Shown: positions 44,404 through 53,557 of the stretch, in pieces
Layout: each line of letters starts with the position of its first letter
Numbering within the stretch: position 1 is the stretch's first letter
Origin: Lutispora thermophila DSM 19022
GTDB lineage: Bacteria; Bacillota; Clostridia; Lutisporales; Lutisporaceae
Length of the DNA stretch: 64,000 nt
Reading direction: 5' to 3'
Assembly: GCF_900142105.1 (NCBI RefSeq)
Contig: NZ_FQZS01000003.1
Location: 359,114-423,113, forward strand
The notes under the pieces: model-generated
Told to the model about the DNA's origin: nothing
Database searches by the model: none
Seen by the model: only the letters and a program-made list of their open reading frames with translations
Program-made: the position numbers and the translations under genes

Positions 44404-45753
44404 ATGAAATGTCCAATGAATCCAAGTCATGAATGTCCTTTTTACAATGCAAGAAATCCATATTTGTTCCCCTATGATATGGATGATTACGATGATTATT
44501 TTGATGATGACTACTATGACTATTTTGATGACGGCTATTATGATGATGACCTCTTTGATTATTATGACTATTTTGATGACAACGACTTTACAAGACAAAG
44601 TCCTCAAGAAATTAATCGAATGATGAACTTAATAAATAGGCAGTTCAGCAATTATTACACCGAACTTCAGGGATACAGAGTTCCAAGATGGATGGTGCAG
44701 AACATTTTCAGGAATATAGTATCCTACGTGTTGCAAAATCAAGGAAATTATACAGGAGCAATACCTGCTAAGACCAATCAGTTATTAAATAGTATGAGAA
44801 GAGATATGCAGTGGGCTTTCACCACATTAAGAGGCTTTGGTGTACCTAATAATCGAATCAATGAAATATTCAGAGATATAATCAGATTTATACTTGAAAA
44901 TATTGACGATCAGGTGCCTGTTCCACCAACACCTCCTGTTACTGGATGGAGCCAATGGGAGGACTTGGGAGGAGTTTTGACATCTGCTCCAGCAGTTGCT
45001 TCCTGGCAGCCAAATAGGCTAGATGTATTCGCAAGAGGACAGAACAATGCATTGTGGCATAAATGGTGGGACGGAAGCAGATGGAGCAACTGGGAAGACC
45101 TTGGAGGAGTATTGACGTCAGCTCCGGCAGCAGTATCCTGGGGTAGAAATAGAATAGATGTGTTCGGAAGAGGACAAAATCAATCATTGTGGCATAAATG
45201 GTGGGACGGAACCAGATGGAGCCAATGGGAGGACTTGGGAGGAGTTTTGACATCTGCTCCAGCAGTTGCTTCCTGGCAGCCAAATAGGCTAGATGTATTT
45301 GCAAGAGGACAGAACAATGCATTGTGGCATAAATGGTGGGACGGAAGCAGATGGAGCAATTGGGAAGACCTCGGAGGAGTGTTGACATCTGCTCCAGCAG
45401 CAGTATCCTGGGGTCCAAACAGAATAGATGTGTTCGGAAGAGGACAAAATCAATCATTGTGGCATAAATGGTGGGACGGAACAAGGTGGAGCGATTGGGA
45501 AGACTTAGGCGGAGGAATAATTAACTCAGGTCCCGCTGCTTCATCTACAGGAGTAAACAGACTTGAGGTATTTGCACAAGGTCAAAGGGGAGACCTCTTG
45601 ATGAGGACATGGAACGGTACAAGATGGAGCAATTGGCAATCCCTTGGAGGAGTAATAACATCAGAACCTGCAGCAGTATCTTGGGGTGGAAATAGATTGG
45701 ATGTATTTGCAAGAGGACGAAATAATGCATTATGGCATATTTGGAGATCTTAG
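44404..45753 (+). CDS. Acidic-tail protein with PLL-like beta-propeller repeats
   Basis: 449 residues. N-terminus has MKCPMNPSHECPFYN, then a low-complexity Asp/Tyr stretch (about 20-60), a helical part (about 65-165) with two similar GYRVPRWMVQNIFR / GFGVPNNRINEIFR segments, a VPPTPPV linker, and six 45-47-residue repeats (about 180-449) with the pattern WSxWEDLGG, NRxDVFxRG and LWHKWWDG. This repeat pattern is that of PLL-like lectin propellers. Repeats 1-2 and 3-4 are nearly identical at DNA level. No signal peptide is visible, so export or spore/surface location is open. Confidence 0.78.
   Translation: MKCPMNPSHECPFYNARNPYLFPYDMDDYDDYFDDDYYDYFDDGYYDDDLFDYYDYFDDNDFTRQSPQEINRMMNLINRQFSNYYTELQGYRVPRWMVQNIFRNIVSYVLQNQGNYTGAIPAKTNQLLNSMRRDMQWAFTTLRGFGVPNNRINEIFRDIIRFILENIDDQVPVPPTPPVTGWSQWEDLGGVLTSAPAVASWQPNRLDVFARGQNNALWHKWWDGSRWSNWEDLGGVLTSAPAAVSWGRNRIDVFGRGQNQSLWHKWWDGTRWSQWEDLGGVLTSAPAVASWQPNRLDVFARGQNNALWHKWWDGSRWSNWEDLGGVLTSAPAAVSWGPNRIDVFGRGQNQSLWHKWWDGTRWSDWEDLGGGIINSGPAASSTGVNRLEVFAQGQRGDLLMRTWNGTRWSNWQSLGGVITSEPAAVSWGGNRLDVFARGRNNALWHIWRS
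44945..45484. repeat. Tandem duplication of a two-blade unit (2 x 270 bp)
   Basis: 44945-45214 and 45215-45484 align at a constant 270-bp offset with only a few differences, giving propeller repeats 1-2 and 3-4. Confidence 0.9.
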
Positions 45754-45754
45754 C

Positions 45755-45796
45755 TTAGACTAGACCGGCCATGCTGCCGGTCTAGTCTAATTTTAT
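45755..45796 (+). terminator. Terminator after the lectin-like gene
   Basis: TTAGACTAGACCGGC (45755-45769) pairs perfectly over 15 bp with GCCGGTCTAGTCTAA (45776-45790), then TTTTAT. Confidence 0.95.
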
Positions 45797-45889
45797 GTGC
45801 ACAGATATATCGACAAATTATTTAAAAAGATGATATACTTTTTAAAAGGAATAATTGCAAGAAGTAATCTGAGAAAGGATGTATATTAA

Positions 45890-47875
45890 ATGCCTCAATT
45901 AAATAAAAACTTTATGAGATCTGTTACTAGAAAATTCGCTGCTATGATCATTCTAATTATTTTTTTGCTTTTGTTCCTGATGCATACAATATCCTTTATC
46001 AACATAGAAAGAAGGGATGAGTATGCCGTAATAGATTTTTTCGCAAGACAAAGAATGTTGACTCAGCAGTTATCAAAGGATGCTAATCAAAAGTATGCAA
46101 TAATACAGGCATTAAGCAACAATAATGTTATGGACATGAATGAAAATCCTCTGGGAGATATTGAAACATTAAATGATTCTATGAAAAAAGCAAAAGCAGA
46201 ATATTCCTCAACATTGCTGTCCTTGAAGAGTGATTATTTGAATATAGGTGATTCTGTTATAAATGATAAAAACTCCCATGAGGAGGTAAGCTCATTTATA
46301 GAGGTTACTGATAACTTATGGGAGGAATACGGGCAAGCTATAGATGTGGTGATTGAAAAGGATGAAATTGACAAGGATATGATAAAATCTCTAAAGTTTA
46401 TAAATGGCAATAATGAAAAGTTGCTACAGTATAGTGATAATATTCTTCAATCATTGATTGCCATTCATAAAAGGGATTTAAAGGCTAGTATTATGATTGC
46501 GCTGGGACTGTCTGCAACAGCACTCGTATCATTGTTAATATTGATAATACAGTCATATAGATATATTGTTGTTCCGTTGAATGAGATATATTTAGGATTT
46601 AGCAATATTGGATCCTTAAAAAGCAATATAAACTTATCATTGCCTAGGAAAAACGAGTTGGAGCCAGTAATAAAAGAGATAGATATGGCCTTTGCGAAGC
46701 TAAATAAGCTTATAGAATTGATAAAGAATATGAATCAGGATACATCCTTTGAAGGTATTCTAAGATACATATATAGCACATTTTCTGAGTTCATACCTTA
46801 TTCTCATATAGGCATAGCACTGTTAAAGGATGACGGGGAGACAATAGAAGCTTCCTATGGCATATCAGATCCTTCTTTAAGTGATTTGCCTAAGAAGCTT
46901 CATGGTATACAGGCTAAGCTTAGTGAAACAAGCTTAAGCAATGTGGTAAAGAATGGAACACCACGAGTTATAAATGACTTGGAATCCTATACAAAGTATA
47001 GAAAAGCCGAGTATAATAGAATACTCATTGAAGCAGGTATAAAAGCTTCCATAACATTGCCTCTTAGCCTGGATAATAAGCCAATAGGAATTATATTTTT
47101 CTCATCCACAACAAAAAATGTTTACAAGGAGCAGCACATTGAATTTTTGTCAACTTTATCCAGTAGTATTGCGATAAGTCTAAATAAGAATATTTTCATT
47201 GATGAGTTATTGTACAGCACAGTTTTGGCTCTTGCTAAACTGGCAGAATCAAGGGATGAGGAAACAGGAGAACATATGGAGAGAATGAAGAAATACTCTG
47301 TAAAGATTACAGAGTTTCTCCTTGAAGATAATATATATAATGATAAAATCTCTGTTGGTTTTATAAAGGAAATTGAAAAGTTCAGCCCTATGCATGATAT
47401 AGGCAAAGTGGGAGTAAGAGATGAAATACTATTAAAGCCAGGTAAGCTCACTCAAGAAGAATTTGAGGAAATGAAAAAGCATACAATATTTGGAGCTGAG
47501 GTTTTGAAGACAGCAGAAGAACGCATGAGAAGGAGAGATGCAAATCTTTTCGGAATGGGAATTGAAATTGCAGAGAATCATCATGAGAAATGGGATGGGA
47601 CAGGTTATCCACATGGGAAAGCAGGAGAGAATATCCCTCTAAGCGCCAGGATAGTAGCTGTGGCAGATGTGTTTGATGCTTTGACCAGTGAGAGACCTTA
47701 CAAGAAAGCCTTTTCGTTTGAGGAATCCTTCAATATACTTATGGAAGGCAGAGGTAAGCATTTTGACCCTAATATTATAGATTCTGTTGTAAGGCATAAA
47801 GATGAAATATTCGAGTTATACCAAAGTTTCAAGAGTACTGACATAAAAAAGGCAATTACAAAAAAGGAATTCTAG
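45890..47875 (+). CDS. Membrane sensor with PilJ-like, GAF and HD-GYP domains
   Basis: 661 residues. TM helix about 16-38, extracytoplasmic PilJ-type N-terminal domain (FFARQRMLTQQLSKDA), second TM about 203-222, a HAMP-like stretch, a GAF domain (about 285-430) and a C-terminal HD-GYP domain (MHDIGKVGVRDEIL, then HHEKWDGTGYPHGK and VADVFDALTSERPY). HD-GYP proteins hydrolyse cyclic di-GMP. It lies 29 bp upstream of the sigma-54 activator and is probably cotranscribed, suggesting it supplies the signal for that regulator. Confidence 0.9.
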   Translation: MPQLNKNFMRSVTRKFAAMIILIIFLLLFLMHTISFINIERRDEYAVIDFFARQRMLTQQLSKDANQKYAIIQALSNNNVMDMNENPLGDIETLNDSMKKAKAEYSSTLLSLKSDYLNIGDSVINDKNSHEEVSSFIEVTDNLWEEYGQAIDVVIEKDEIDKDMIKSLKFINGNNEKLLQYSDNILQSLIAIHKRDLKASIMIALGLSATALVSLLILIIQSYRYIVVPLNEIYLGFSNIGSLKSNINLSLPRKNELEPVIKEIDMAFAKLNKLIELIKNMNQDTSFEGILRYIYSTFSEFIPYSHIGIALLKDDGETIEASYGISDPSLSDLPKKLHGIQAKLSETSLSNVVKNGTPRVINDLESYTKYRKAEYNRILIEAGIKASITLPLSLDNKPIGIIFFSSTTKNVYKEQHIEFLSTLSSSIAISLNKNIFIDELLYSTVLALAKLAESRDEETGEHMERMKKYSVKITEFLLEDNIYNDKISVGFIKEIEKFSPMHDIGKVGVRDEILLKPGKLTQEEFEEMKKHTIFGAEVLKTAEERMRRRDANLFGMGIEIAENHHEKWDGTGYPHGKAGENIPLSARIVAVADVFDALTSERPYKKAFSFEESFNILMEGRGKHFDPNIIDSVVRHKDEIFELYQSFKSTDIKKAITKKEF

Positions 47876-47904
47876 CAAGGATGTAGAATTATATAGTTAA
47901 TCTT

Positions 47905-49791
47905 ATGATAAGGAAGATGTGGATGTTTTCTTCAGATAGCTACGCCAAAATGTTTACAGATATGATGTCCGAAGGCTTTATTTTTATTGATAATAAGGGC
48001 AAGATACAACTTTACAATAATAAGGCCAAAGAGATATTTGGAATAACTAGCAGTCAGGGTGCAAGCCACAGGGCCGGAAAAATTGAAGAGGGAGATATAG
48101 TCATTATAGGAGATAATTGTCTGGGTAAGGATGACGGCAATATGACACCGGAAGCTCTTGGCTATATAGGCATACATGATAGCAGAATACGATTGGGAGA
48201 TGCAATAGTAGCTGTAGGAAGATATGGAGCAACCAAAGGAGAAAAACCACTGCCTTTATATAAATATGTTAACCCCGATTATGATACCAATGTTTTGGAG
48301 CTTTATTGCAGTTATATGGGAATGCAAATATCCAGCGTCATCGACTTTAAAAACAAGAATATAAGCATAACGGTAGACAATGAAAAGTATGTTATGTCTT
48401 ATATTAATTATATAGGACATATAGTTGTGATTGATGGCCGTTCCAAGGAACTTAAATTCTATCAGTATCATGGTTATACCGCAAGAGGGGAAGGACTATA
48501 TGACATTTTGACAGGTAAGAGGTTTATGGCTAAAGGTGAAAACTCTGAGATGTTAAATGTCATAGGCAAGGATATATTCGAGATTCATAAAGGTGGTTCA
48601 ACTATTAAAGATTTCTATGCTGCAGCCACCGGTGCGGATATAAACTATGAAAACAAGTTTGAGGAGATAAATGGGAGACCAACCATTTGCACCCTTATGC
48701 CTGTGGATAGAGATGGCAAGAGAGTGGGAGCTGTGTTGAAGGTGGAAGATATATCCGAAATAAAAAGGGTAATAAGGCAGAGAGATGAAGCCTTACTCAA
48801 TTTAGAGCAGATGGAGAAGAAATTGAAGGAAGAATCGGGGGCAAGCAAATTTCTGCCTGAGATAATTGGAGAAAGCAAAGAAATTATTAATGTAAAGAGG
48901 CTGGCTATGAAAGCAGCAAAGTCCAATTCCACTCTGTTGATTTTAGGAGAAAGCGGTACAGGAAAAAGCATGCTGGCAAGGGCCATACATAATAACAGCA
49001 AGAATAGGAACAAGCCATTTATACATGTAAATTGTGGTTCTATACCTGAGACTCTTTTGGAAAGCGAACTGTTTGGGTATGAAGGGGGCGCTTTTACCGG
49101 TGCAAAAACAGCCGGCAAGGCAGGTATGTTTGAGCTTGCTCAAGGGGGAACAATTTTTCTGGATGAGATAGGTGAAATGTCGCCAACGCTGCAAATTAAA
49201 TTGCTACAGGTATTACAGGACAAAACTTTCTATAAAGTTGGAGGAAGCAAAAACATCGAAGTAGATGTAAGAATAATAGTAGCAACGAATAAGAATCTTG
49301 AAGAGGAAATGATAGCCGGCAGGTTTCGGGAAGATTTATATTATAGAATAAATGTTTTTCCCATATGGATACCTCCCTTAAGAGAAAGGAAAGAAGATAT
49401 ATATCTGCTGGTTCAGAACATGCTGCCTGACATATGTAAAAGGATAGGCTGTGAAACAAAGAGAATTTCAGGTGAAGCATTGAACATACTTTCGGCATAT
49501 GATTGGCCAGGCAATGTAAGAGAATTGGAAAATATATTGGAAAGGGCAGTAAACCTGGCGGAAGGCAATACCATATTGTCCAGCCATTTAGCAATAAAGA
49601 AGGGAAAGAAAGAAAAGAAAAGGGAAACTTATGATATACGACCCATAAAGGATGTGATAAATGATGCAGAAAGAAGAGCCATTGAAGAAGCCATAATGGC
49701 ATATAACGGGGATAAGAAAGCTGCTATGAGAGCTTTAAAAATGAGCAAGACCAGCTTTTATGAAAAGCTAAAGAAGTACAATATAGAATAA
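47905..49791 (+). CDS. Sigma-54-dependent enhancer-binding transcriptional activator
   Basis: 628 residues. PAS domain about 15-60 ([23 protein letters not shown]), an unrecognised region about 60-230, a second PAS-like part (about 230-305), a coiled linker, the AAA+ domain with Walker A GESGTGKS, the sigma-54 contact loop GAFTGA and Walker B IFLDEIGE, then a C-terminal Fis-type helix-turn-helix ([20 protein letters not shown]). It activates sigma-54 polymerase; the palindromes and the -24/-12 promoter immediately downstream make the following operon its probable target. Confidence 0.95.
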   Translation: MIRKMWMFSSDSYAKMFTDMMSEGFIFIDNKGKIQLYNNKAKEIFGITSSQGASHRAGKIEEGDIVIIGDNCLGKDDGNMTPEALGYIGIHDSRIRLGDAIVAVGRYGATKGEKPLPLYKYVNPDYDTNVLELYCSYMGMQISSVIDFKNKNISITVDNEKYVMSYINYIGHIVVIDGRSKELKFYQYHGYTARGEGLYDILTGKRFMAKGENSEMLNVIGKDIFEIHKGGSTIKDFYAAATGADINYENKFEEINGRPTICTLMPVDRDGKRVGAVLKVEDISEIKRVIRQRDEALLNLEQMEKKLKEESGASKFLPEIIGESKEIINVKRLAMKAAKSNSTLLILGESGTGKSMLARAIHNNSKNRNKPFIHVNCGSIPETLLESELFGYEGGAFTGAKTAGKAGMFELAQGGTIFLDEIGEMSPTLQIKLLQVLQDKTFYKVGGSKNIEVDVRIIVATNKNLEEEMIAGRFREDLYYRINVFPIWIPPLRERKEDIYLLVQNMLPDICKRIGCETKRISGEALNILSAYDWPGNVRELENILERAVNLAEGNTILSSHLAIKKGKKEKKRETYDIRPIKDVINDAERRAIEEAIMAYNGDKKAAMRALKMSKTSFYEKLKKYNIE

Positions 49792-49800
49792 TCCGTTTTT

Positions 49801-49900
49801 TCGGAAAATTTCCGAAGTTTCGGACAAATGAACTTTGCATAGAAATATTTAAAATAGAGCTTTAAAGATGATACCATCAAAGCCAGTCCGAAATTGCGGA
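49801..49900 (+). promoter_or_regulatory. Three palindromic candidate enhancer sites for the sigma-54 activator
   Basis: TCGGAAAATTTCCGA (49801-49815), TCCGAAGTTTCGGA (49811-49824, overlapping) and TCCGAAATTGCGGA (49887-49900) share TCCGAA/TTCGGA arms. They lie about 85-180 bp upstream of the -24 element, the usual place for enhancer-binding proteins. Confidence 0.75.
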
Positions 49901-49982
49901 AAATATTTTTGCATAATTATAATAGGTTGTGTCTAATTGTTATTCTTTAGGCTTTGTATGAAGAATATTGTGGAATAATGTT

Positions 49983-49998
49983 TGGCATGATAATTGCT
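49983..49998 (+). promoter_or_regulatory. Sigma-54 (-24/-12) promoter
   Basis: TGGCATG-ATAA-TTGCT matches the sigma-54 consensus (TGGCAYR-N4-TTGCW) with correct GG-to-GC spacing. Start of transcription would be near 50009, 34 nt before the first coding start. Confidence 0.9.
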
Positions 49999-50042
49999 CT
50001 ATATGTTTACATACTATAATTTTAATTAGAGGAGCTGGCATT

Positions 50043-51332
50043 GTGGTAAATATAGAGCAATCAAAAAGCTACAAGTTTGCAGGTTATGATACTGTAGAAC
50101 TTGCTAAAAAATATGGTACGCCATTGTACGTGCTTTCTGAAGAAATCATCAGGAGCAGATGCAGAGAAATAAAAACAGACTTCCTTGATAAGCATAAAAA
50201 TACCAAGGCAGCTTATGCCAGTAAAGCATTTCTTACCATGACCATGTGCAAGATTATAGAAAGTGAAGGCCTAGGCTTGGATGTAGTATCAGGAGGAGAA
50301 TTATACACAGCGATAAAAGCAGGTTTCCCAATGGACAAGGTAATGCTTCACGGCAACAATAAAAGCTATGACGAGATGGAAATGGCTATTGCCAACGATG
50401 TAGGAAGAATTATAGTGGACCATATAGACGAGCTATATATGATAGAAGATATTGCAGCCAGACTAAGCAAAACTGTTAAAATTCTAATAAGAGTAGCTCC
50501 GGGAGTTGGAGGAAATACTCATAAGTATATAACAACAGGACAAAAGGATTCTAAGTTTGGAATACCTCTTGCAAAAGAAACCATAGATGAAGCTGTGATA
50601 AAAGCCATGAATAGCAGACATATTGAGCTTATGGGATTTCATTTTCATGTAGGATCTAATCTGTTTGAAAACGATTCCTATATCGCAGCAATAGATGTGG
50701 TTATGAATCTATACAGAAGATTGAAAGATGACTTTGGATTTATTGCAAAAGAGATAAATACTGGCGGAGGCTTCGGAATATATTATACAAAGAATGATTC
50801 TGTAAAACCTTTGAAGTACTATACCGACAGTATCATGAAAGCCATTGAAGATAAATGTAAAGAATTGGAGATAGACATACCTACAGTAATAATAGAACCT
50901 GGAAGGTGGATAGTAGGGGAAGCCGGTATTACATTATACACCATAGGAGCAGTGAAGGAGATTCCGGATACAAGAACCTATGCAAGTGTAGATGGAGGAT
51001 TGCCGGACAACCCAAGACCTGCGCTATACAGCGCAAAATATGAGGCTGTTATAGCAAACAAATATGATCATAAACCTGATCGAAAGGTCACTATAGCTGG
51101 AAAGTGTTGTGAGTCAGGAGACATACTGATATGGGATCTGGATGTTCCTCAAATAGAAAGGGGAGATATTTTGGCGGTATTAAGCACAGGAGCATATAAC
51201 TACTCTATGGCAAGCAATTATAACAGAATACCCAGACCGGCAGTTCTTCTGCTCACAAAAGATGGAGAGAAAATTATCGTAGAAAGAGAAACTTATGATG
51301 ATTTGTTATCCAAAGAGAGAGTACCATTTTAA
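50043..51332 (+). CDS. lysA: Diaminopimelate decarboxylase (LysA-like)
   Basis: PLP enzyme, 429 residues, converts meso-diaminopimelate to lysine in the family. AYASKAF carries the PLP lysine (about 60), with HFHVGSN, the EINTGGGFG glycine loop, EPGRWIVGEAG and CCESGD, the substrate-binding cysteine motif of DAP decarboxylases. Start is the GTG at 50043, behind AGAGGAG and after the predicted transcription start; an ATG at 49968 lies upstream of the promoter and cannot be the start. First gene of the sigma-54 operon, not beside other lysine genes. Confidence 0.88.
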   Translation: MVNIEQSKSYKFAGYDTVELAKKYGTPLYVLSEEIIRSRCREIKTDFLDKHKNTKAAYASKAFLTMTMCKIIESEGLGLDVVSGGELYTAIKAGFPMDKVMLHGNNKSYDEMEMAIANDVGRIIVDHIDELYMIEDIAARLSKTVKILIRVAPGVGGNTHKYITTGQKDSKFGIPLAKETIDEAVIKAMNSRHIELMGFHFHVGSNLFENDSYIAAIDVVMNLYRRLKDDFGFIAKEINTGGGFGIYYTKNDSVKPLKYYTDSIMKAIEDKCKELEIDIPTVIIEPGRWIVGEAGITLYTIGAVKEIPDTRTYASVDGGLPDNPRPALYSAKYEAVIANKYDHKPDRKVTIAGKCCESGDILIWDLDVPQIERGDILAVLSTGAYNYSMASNYNRIPRPAVLLLTKDGEKIIVERETYDDLLSKERVPF

Positions 51333-51350
51333 AAATTAATAGGATCCATA

Positions 51351-51384
51351 AGCTAAGCATCTTGAAATATATAGATGCTTAGCT
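51351..51384 (+). promoter_or_regulatory. Intercistronic stem-loop
   Basis: AGCTAAGCATCT (51351-51362) pairs perfectly with AGATGCTTAGCT (51373-51384), loop 10 nt, no T run. Likely an RNA-processing or stability element between lysA and the binding-protein gene. Confidence 0.6.
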
Positions 51385-51450
51385 ATTAGGATAAATTATC
51401 TTAATATTCTGCAACAAACTACTTGGATTTATTAATGAAGGAGGGTAACA

Positions 51451-53301
51451 ATGAAGAGAGTATTAGCTTTAGTATTAGCACTAATGATGGTTTTAGTAGG
51501 GTGCACAGGTAAAACCCAACCGACTGGAGAGAATTCAGAAAAGGGTTCTGAAGGGTCACAGGAATACAGGATACTTTATTCAGGAGAGGTAACAACACTT
51601 AACTATCTAAAAACTGCCAGCACTAATGAGTTCGCTTTGGCGGCCAATTTCGTAGACACATTGATAGATTATGACAAATACGGTGTTGTGCAACCATGTT
51701 TGGCAACTGAATGGACAGTATCAGATGATGGTTTGGTATGGACATTGAAGCTCCGCGAAGGAGTTAAATGGGTAACTCATGAAGGAAAAGAATATGCAGA
51801 AGTTGTGGCACAGGACTTTGTTGATGCAATGAAATACATTTTAGACCCAAAAAATGAATCAGCAACTGCAAACATAGCCTATAGTGTCATCAAAAATGCT
51901 GAAAAATTCTATAAAGGAGAAATTACAGACTTCTCACAGGTAGGAGTTAAAGCTGTAGACAAATATACGCTAGAATATACTCTAGGAGAACCTACACCAT
52001 ACTTCTTATCCATGCTTAACTATGTATGCTTCTTCCCTGTAAATGGGCAGTTCTTAAATGAAATGGGTGAAAGATTCGGCACAGATAACACAACGCTATT
52101 GTACAATGGGGCATATATTTTGGAAACCTTTGAACCCCAGACCAGAAGAATTTTGGTTGCAAATGAGAATTATTGGGACAAAGAGAACATATACATTAAG
52201 AAAATAAGCCAGACATACAATAAGGAAGCTTCTACACTTGCTCCTGAGTTATTGCTTCGTGGAGAGGTAGATTATGCAGATATATCTTCATCTCTTATAG
52301 ATGAATGGATGAAAGATCCTGCAAAGAAAGATATGGTTCGTCCTAACAGAACAGGCTTCTATACTTATTTCTATGCTTTCAATTTCGATCCTAAGTTCTC
52401 AGCAGAATATGAACCTGAAAACTGGAAGATAGTTGTAAATAACCTTAACTTCCGTAAATCCATGTTCCACGCTCTGGACAGAAAAGCTGCCATGCTTACT
52501 GCAGAACCATATGATCCAGAGAAGAGATTATCAAATACAATAACACCAAAGAACTTTGTCGATTTGGATGGTACTGATTATACACAACTTGGCAAGCTTG
52601 CAAACTTTGCAAACACAGATTCCTTTAATCCACAACTAGCTTTACAATATAAAGAGAAGGCTTTAGCAGAATTGCAGGGCAAAGCCAAGTTCCCAGTAAA
52701 AGTATTGATGCCTTATAATACCAGCAGCAGTGACTGGGCAAATAGAGCACAAGTTATTGAGCAGCAGATGGAAAATCTATTAGGTACAGATTATATTGAT
52801 ATAATAATAGATCCTAAACCACCAACAGGATTTTTGGCAGAAGTCAGAAGAGCTGGTAACTATGCATTCTTAGAGTGCAACTGGGGACCTGACTATGCTG
52901 ATCCAGAAACTTACACTGATCCATTCTATCCAGGAGCCACATACAACTGGCCTGAAAAAGCTGAAGGATATATGGAAGCAAATGGAAAGAACACTTATAC
53001 AAACATGGTAGATGTTGCTAGAGCCGAAGTTTTAGACATCGCTAAAAGATATACTCTCTTTGCTGAGGCAGAAGCATTCTTTATTGACCAAGCTTTTGTA
53101 ATACCTTATGCAGTAGGAGGTGGCGGATACTCTGCTTCCAGATTGAATCCATTTGAATCTCAGTATTCACCGTTTGGAGTATCTGCTGAAAGATACAAAG
53201 GACAGAAGGTTATGGATAAGCCGATGAATTCGGAGCAATTCAATGCAGAACTTGAAAAATGGGAAAAAGAACGTGCTGAAGCATTAAAAGCAGCAAAGTA
53301 A
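51451..53301 (+). CDS. Oligopeptide ABC importer, substrate-binding lipoprotein
   Basis: 616 residues of the SBP_bac_5 (OppA/DppA-type) family. Signal peptide ends with lipobox LVGC (Cys18). Then typical segments: EYRILYSGEVTTLNYLKTAS, VVQPCLATEWTVSDDGLVWTL and KLREGVKWV. Delivers peptides to the permeases downstream. GGAGGGT precedes the ATG. Confidence 0.95.
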   Translation: MKRVLALVLALMMVLVGCTGKTQPTGENSEKGSEGSQEYRILYSGEVTTLNYLKTASTNEFALAANFVDTLIDYDKYGVVQPCLATEWTVSDDGLVWTLKLREGVKWVTHEGKEYAEVVAQDFVDAMKYILDPKNESATANIAYSVIKNAEKFYKGEITDFSQVGVKAVDKYTLEYTLGEPTPYFLSMLNYVCFFPVNGQFLNEMGERFGTDNTTLLYNGAYILETFEPQTRRILVANENYWDKENIYIKKISQTYNKEASTLAPELLLRGEVDYADISSSLIDEWMKDPAKKDMVRPNRTGFYTYFYAFNFDPKFSAEYEPENWKIVVNNLNFRKSMFHALDRKAAMLTAEPYDPEKRLSNTITPKNFVDLDGTDYTQLGKLANFANTDSFNPQLALQYKEKALAELQGKAKFPVKVLMPYNTSSSDWANRAQVIEQQMENLLGTDYIDIIIDPKPPTGFLAEVRRAGNYAFLECNWGPDYADPETYTDPFYPGATYNWPEKAEGYMEANGKNTYTNMVDVARAEVLDIAKRYTLFAEAEAFFIDQAFVIPYAVGGGGYSASRLNPFESQYSPFGVSAERYKGQKVMDKPMNSEQFNAELEKWEKERAEALKAAK

Positions 53302-53321
53302 GTTAGCCTAAGACTTATTGC

Positions 53322-53389
53322 ACTAAACTGACCCGCCCTGAAGTTCCCGTCTCAATAGGTGGCGGGTGCTAAGGGCGGTTAAGTTTAGT
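53322..53389 (+). promoter_or_regulatory. Nested hairpin after the binding-protein gene
   Basis: ACTAAACT (53322-53329) pairs with AGTTTAGT (53382-53389), CCGCCCT (53333-53339) with AGGGCGG (53372-53378), and CCCG (53346-53349) with CGGG (53363-53366). It is unusually G+C-rich for the region. No T run. Confidence 0.65.
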
Positions 53390-53452
53390 ATGGACTCGAC
53401 TAGCATTCAGAGCAGATTAATATTTTCTCTGAATGAAGTCTCCTTCAAAGTT

Positions 53453-53505
53453 CATATAACTAAAGCCTGCAGTATAAACATGGAAGTGCAGGCTTTAGTT
53501 ATATG
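53453..53505 (+). promoter_or_regulatory. 19-bp perfect inverted repeat between binding protein and permeases
   Basis: Arms 53453-53471 and 53487-53505 are perfectly complementary (CATATAACTAAAGCCTGCA), loop 15 nt, followed by TTATTCG. It probably lowers read-through or stabilises the upstream mRNA, so that the binding protein is made in excess over the permeases. Confidence 0.75.
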
Positions 53506-53557
53506 TTATTCGTAGCTTTTTATACAGAACACAGCATTTAAGAAAAGGGGGAAAGAC

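Noticed and set aside
44939..45484. 181-codon minus-strand ORF opposite the propeller repeats
   Set aside because: Periodic open frame produced by the repeat structure of the real gene on the plus strand.
44945..45484. Possible CRISPR-like or satellite array
   Set aside because: Long units with no spacers, in frame with a protein repeat; it is a coding duplication.
49968..51332. Earlier ATG start for the DAP decarboxylase
   Set aside because: It overlaps the -24/-12 promoter and lies before the predicted transcription start; the GTG at 50043 has the ribosome site.
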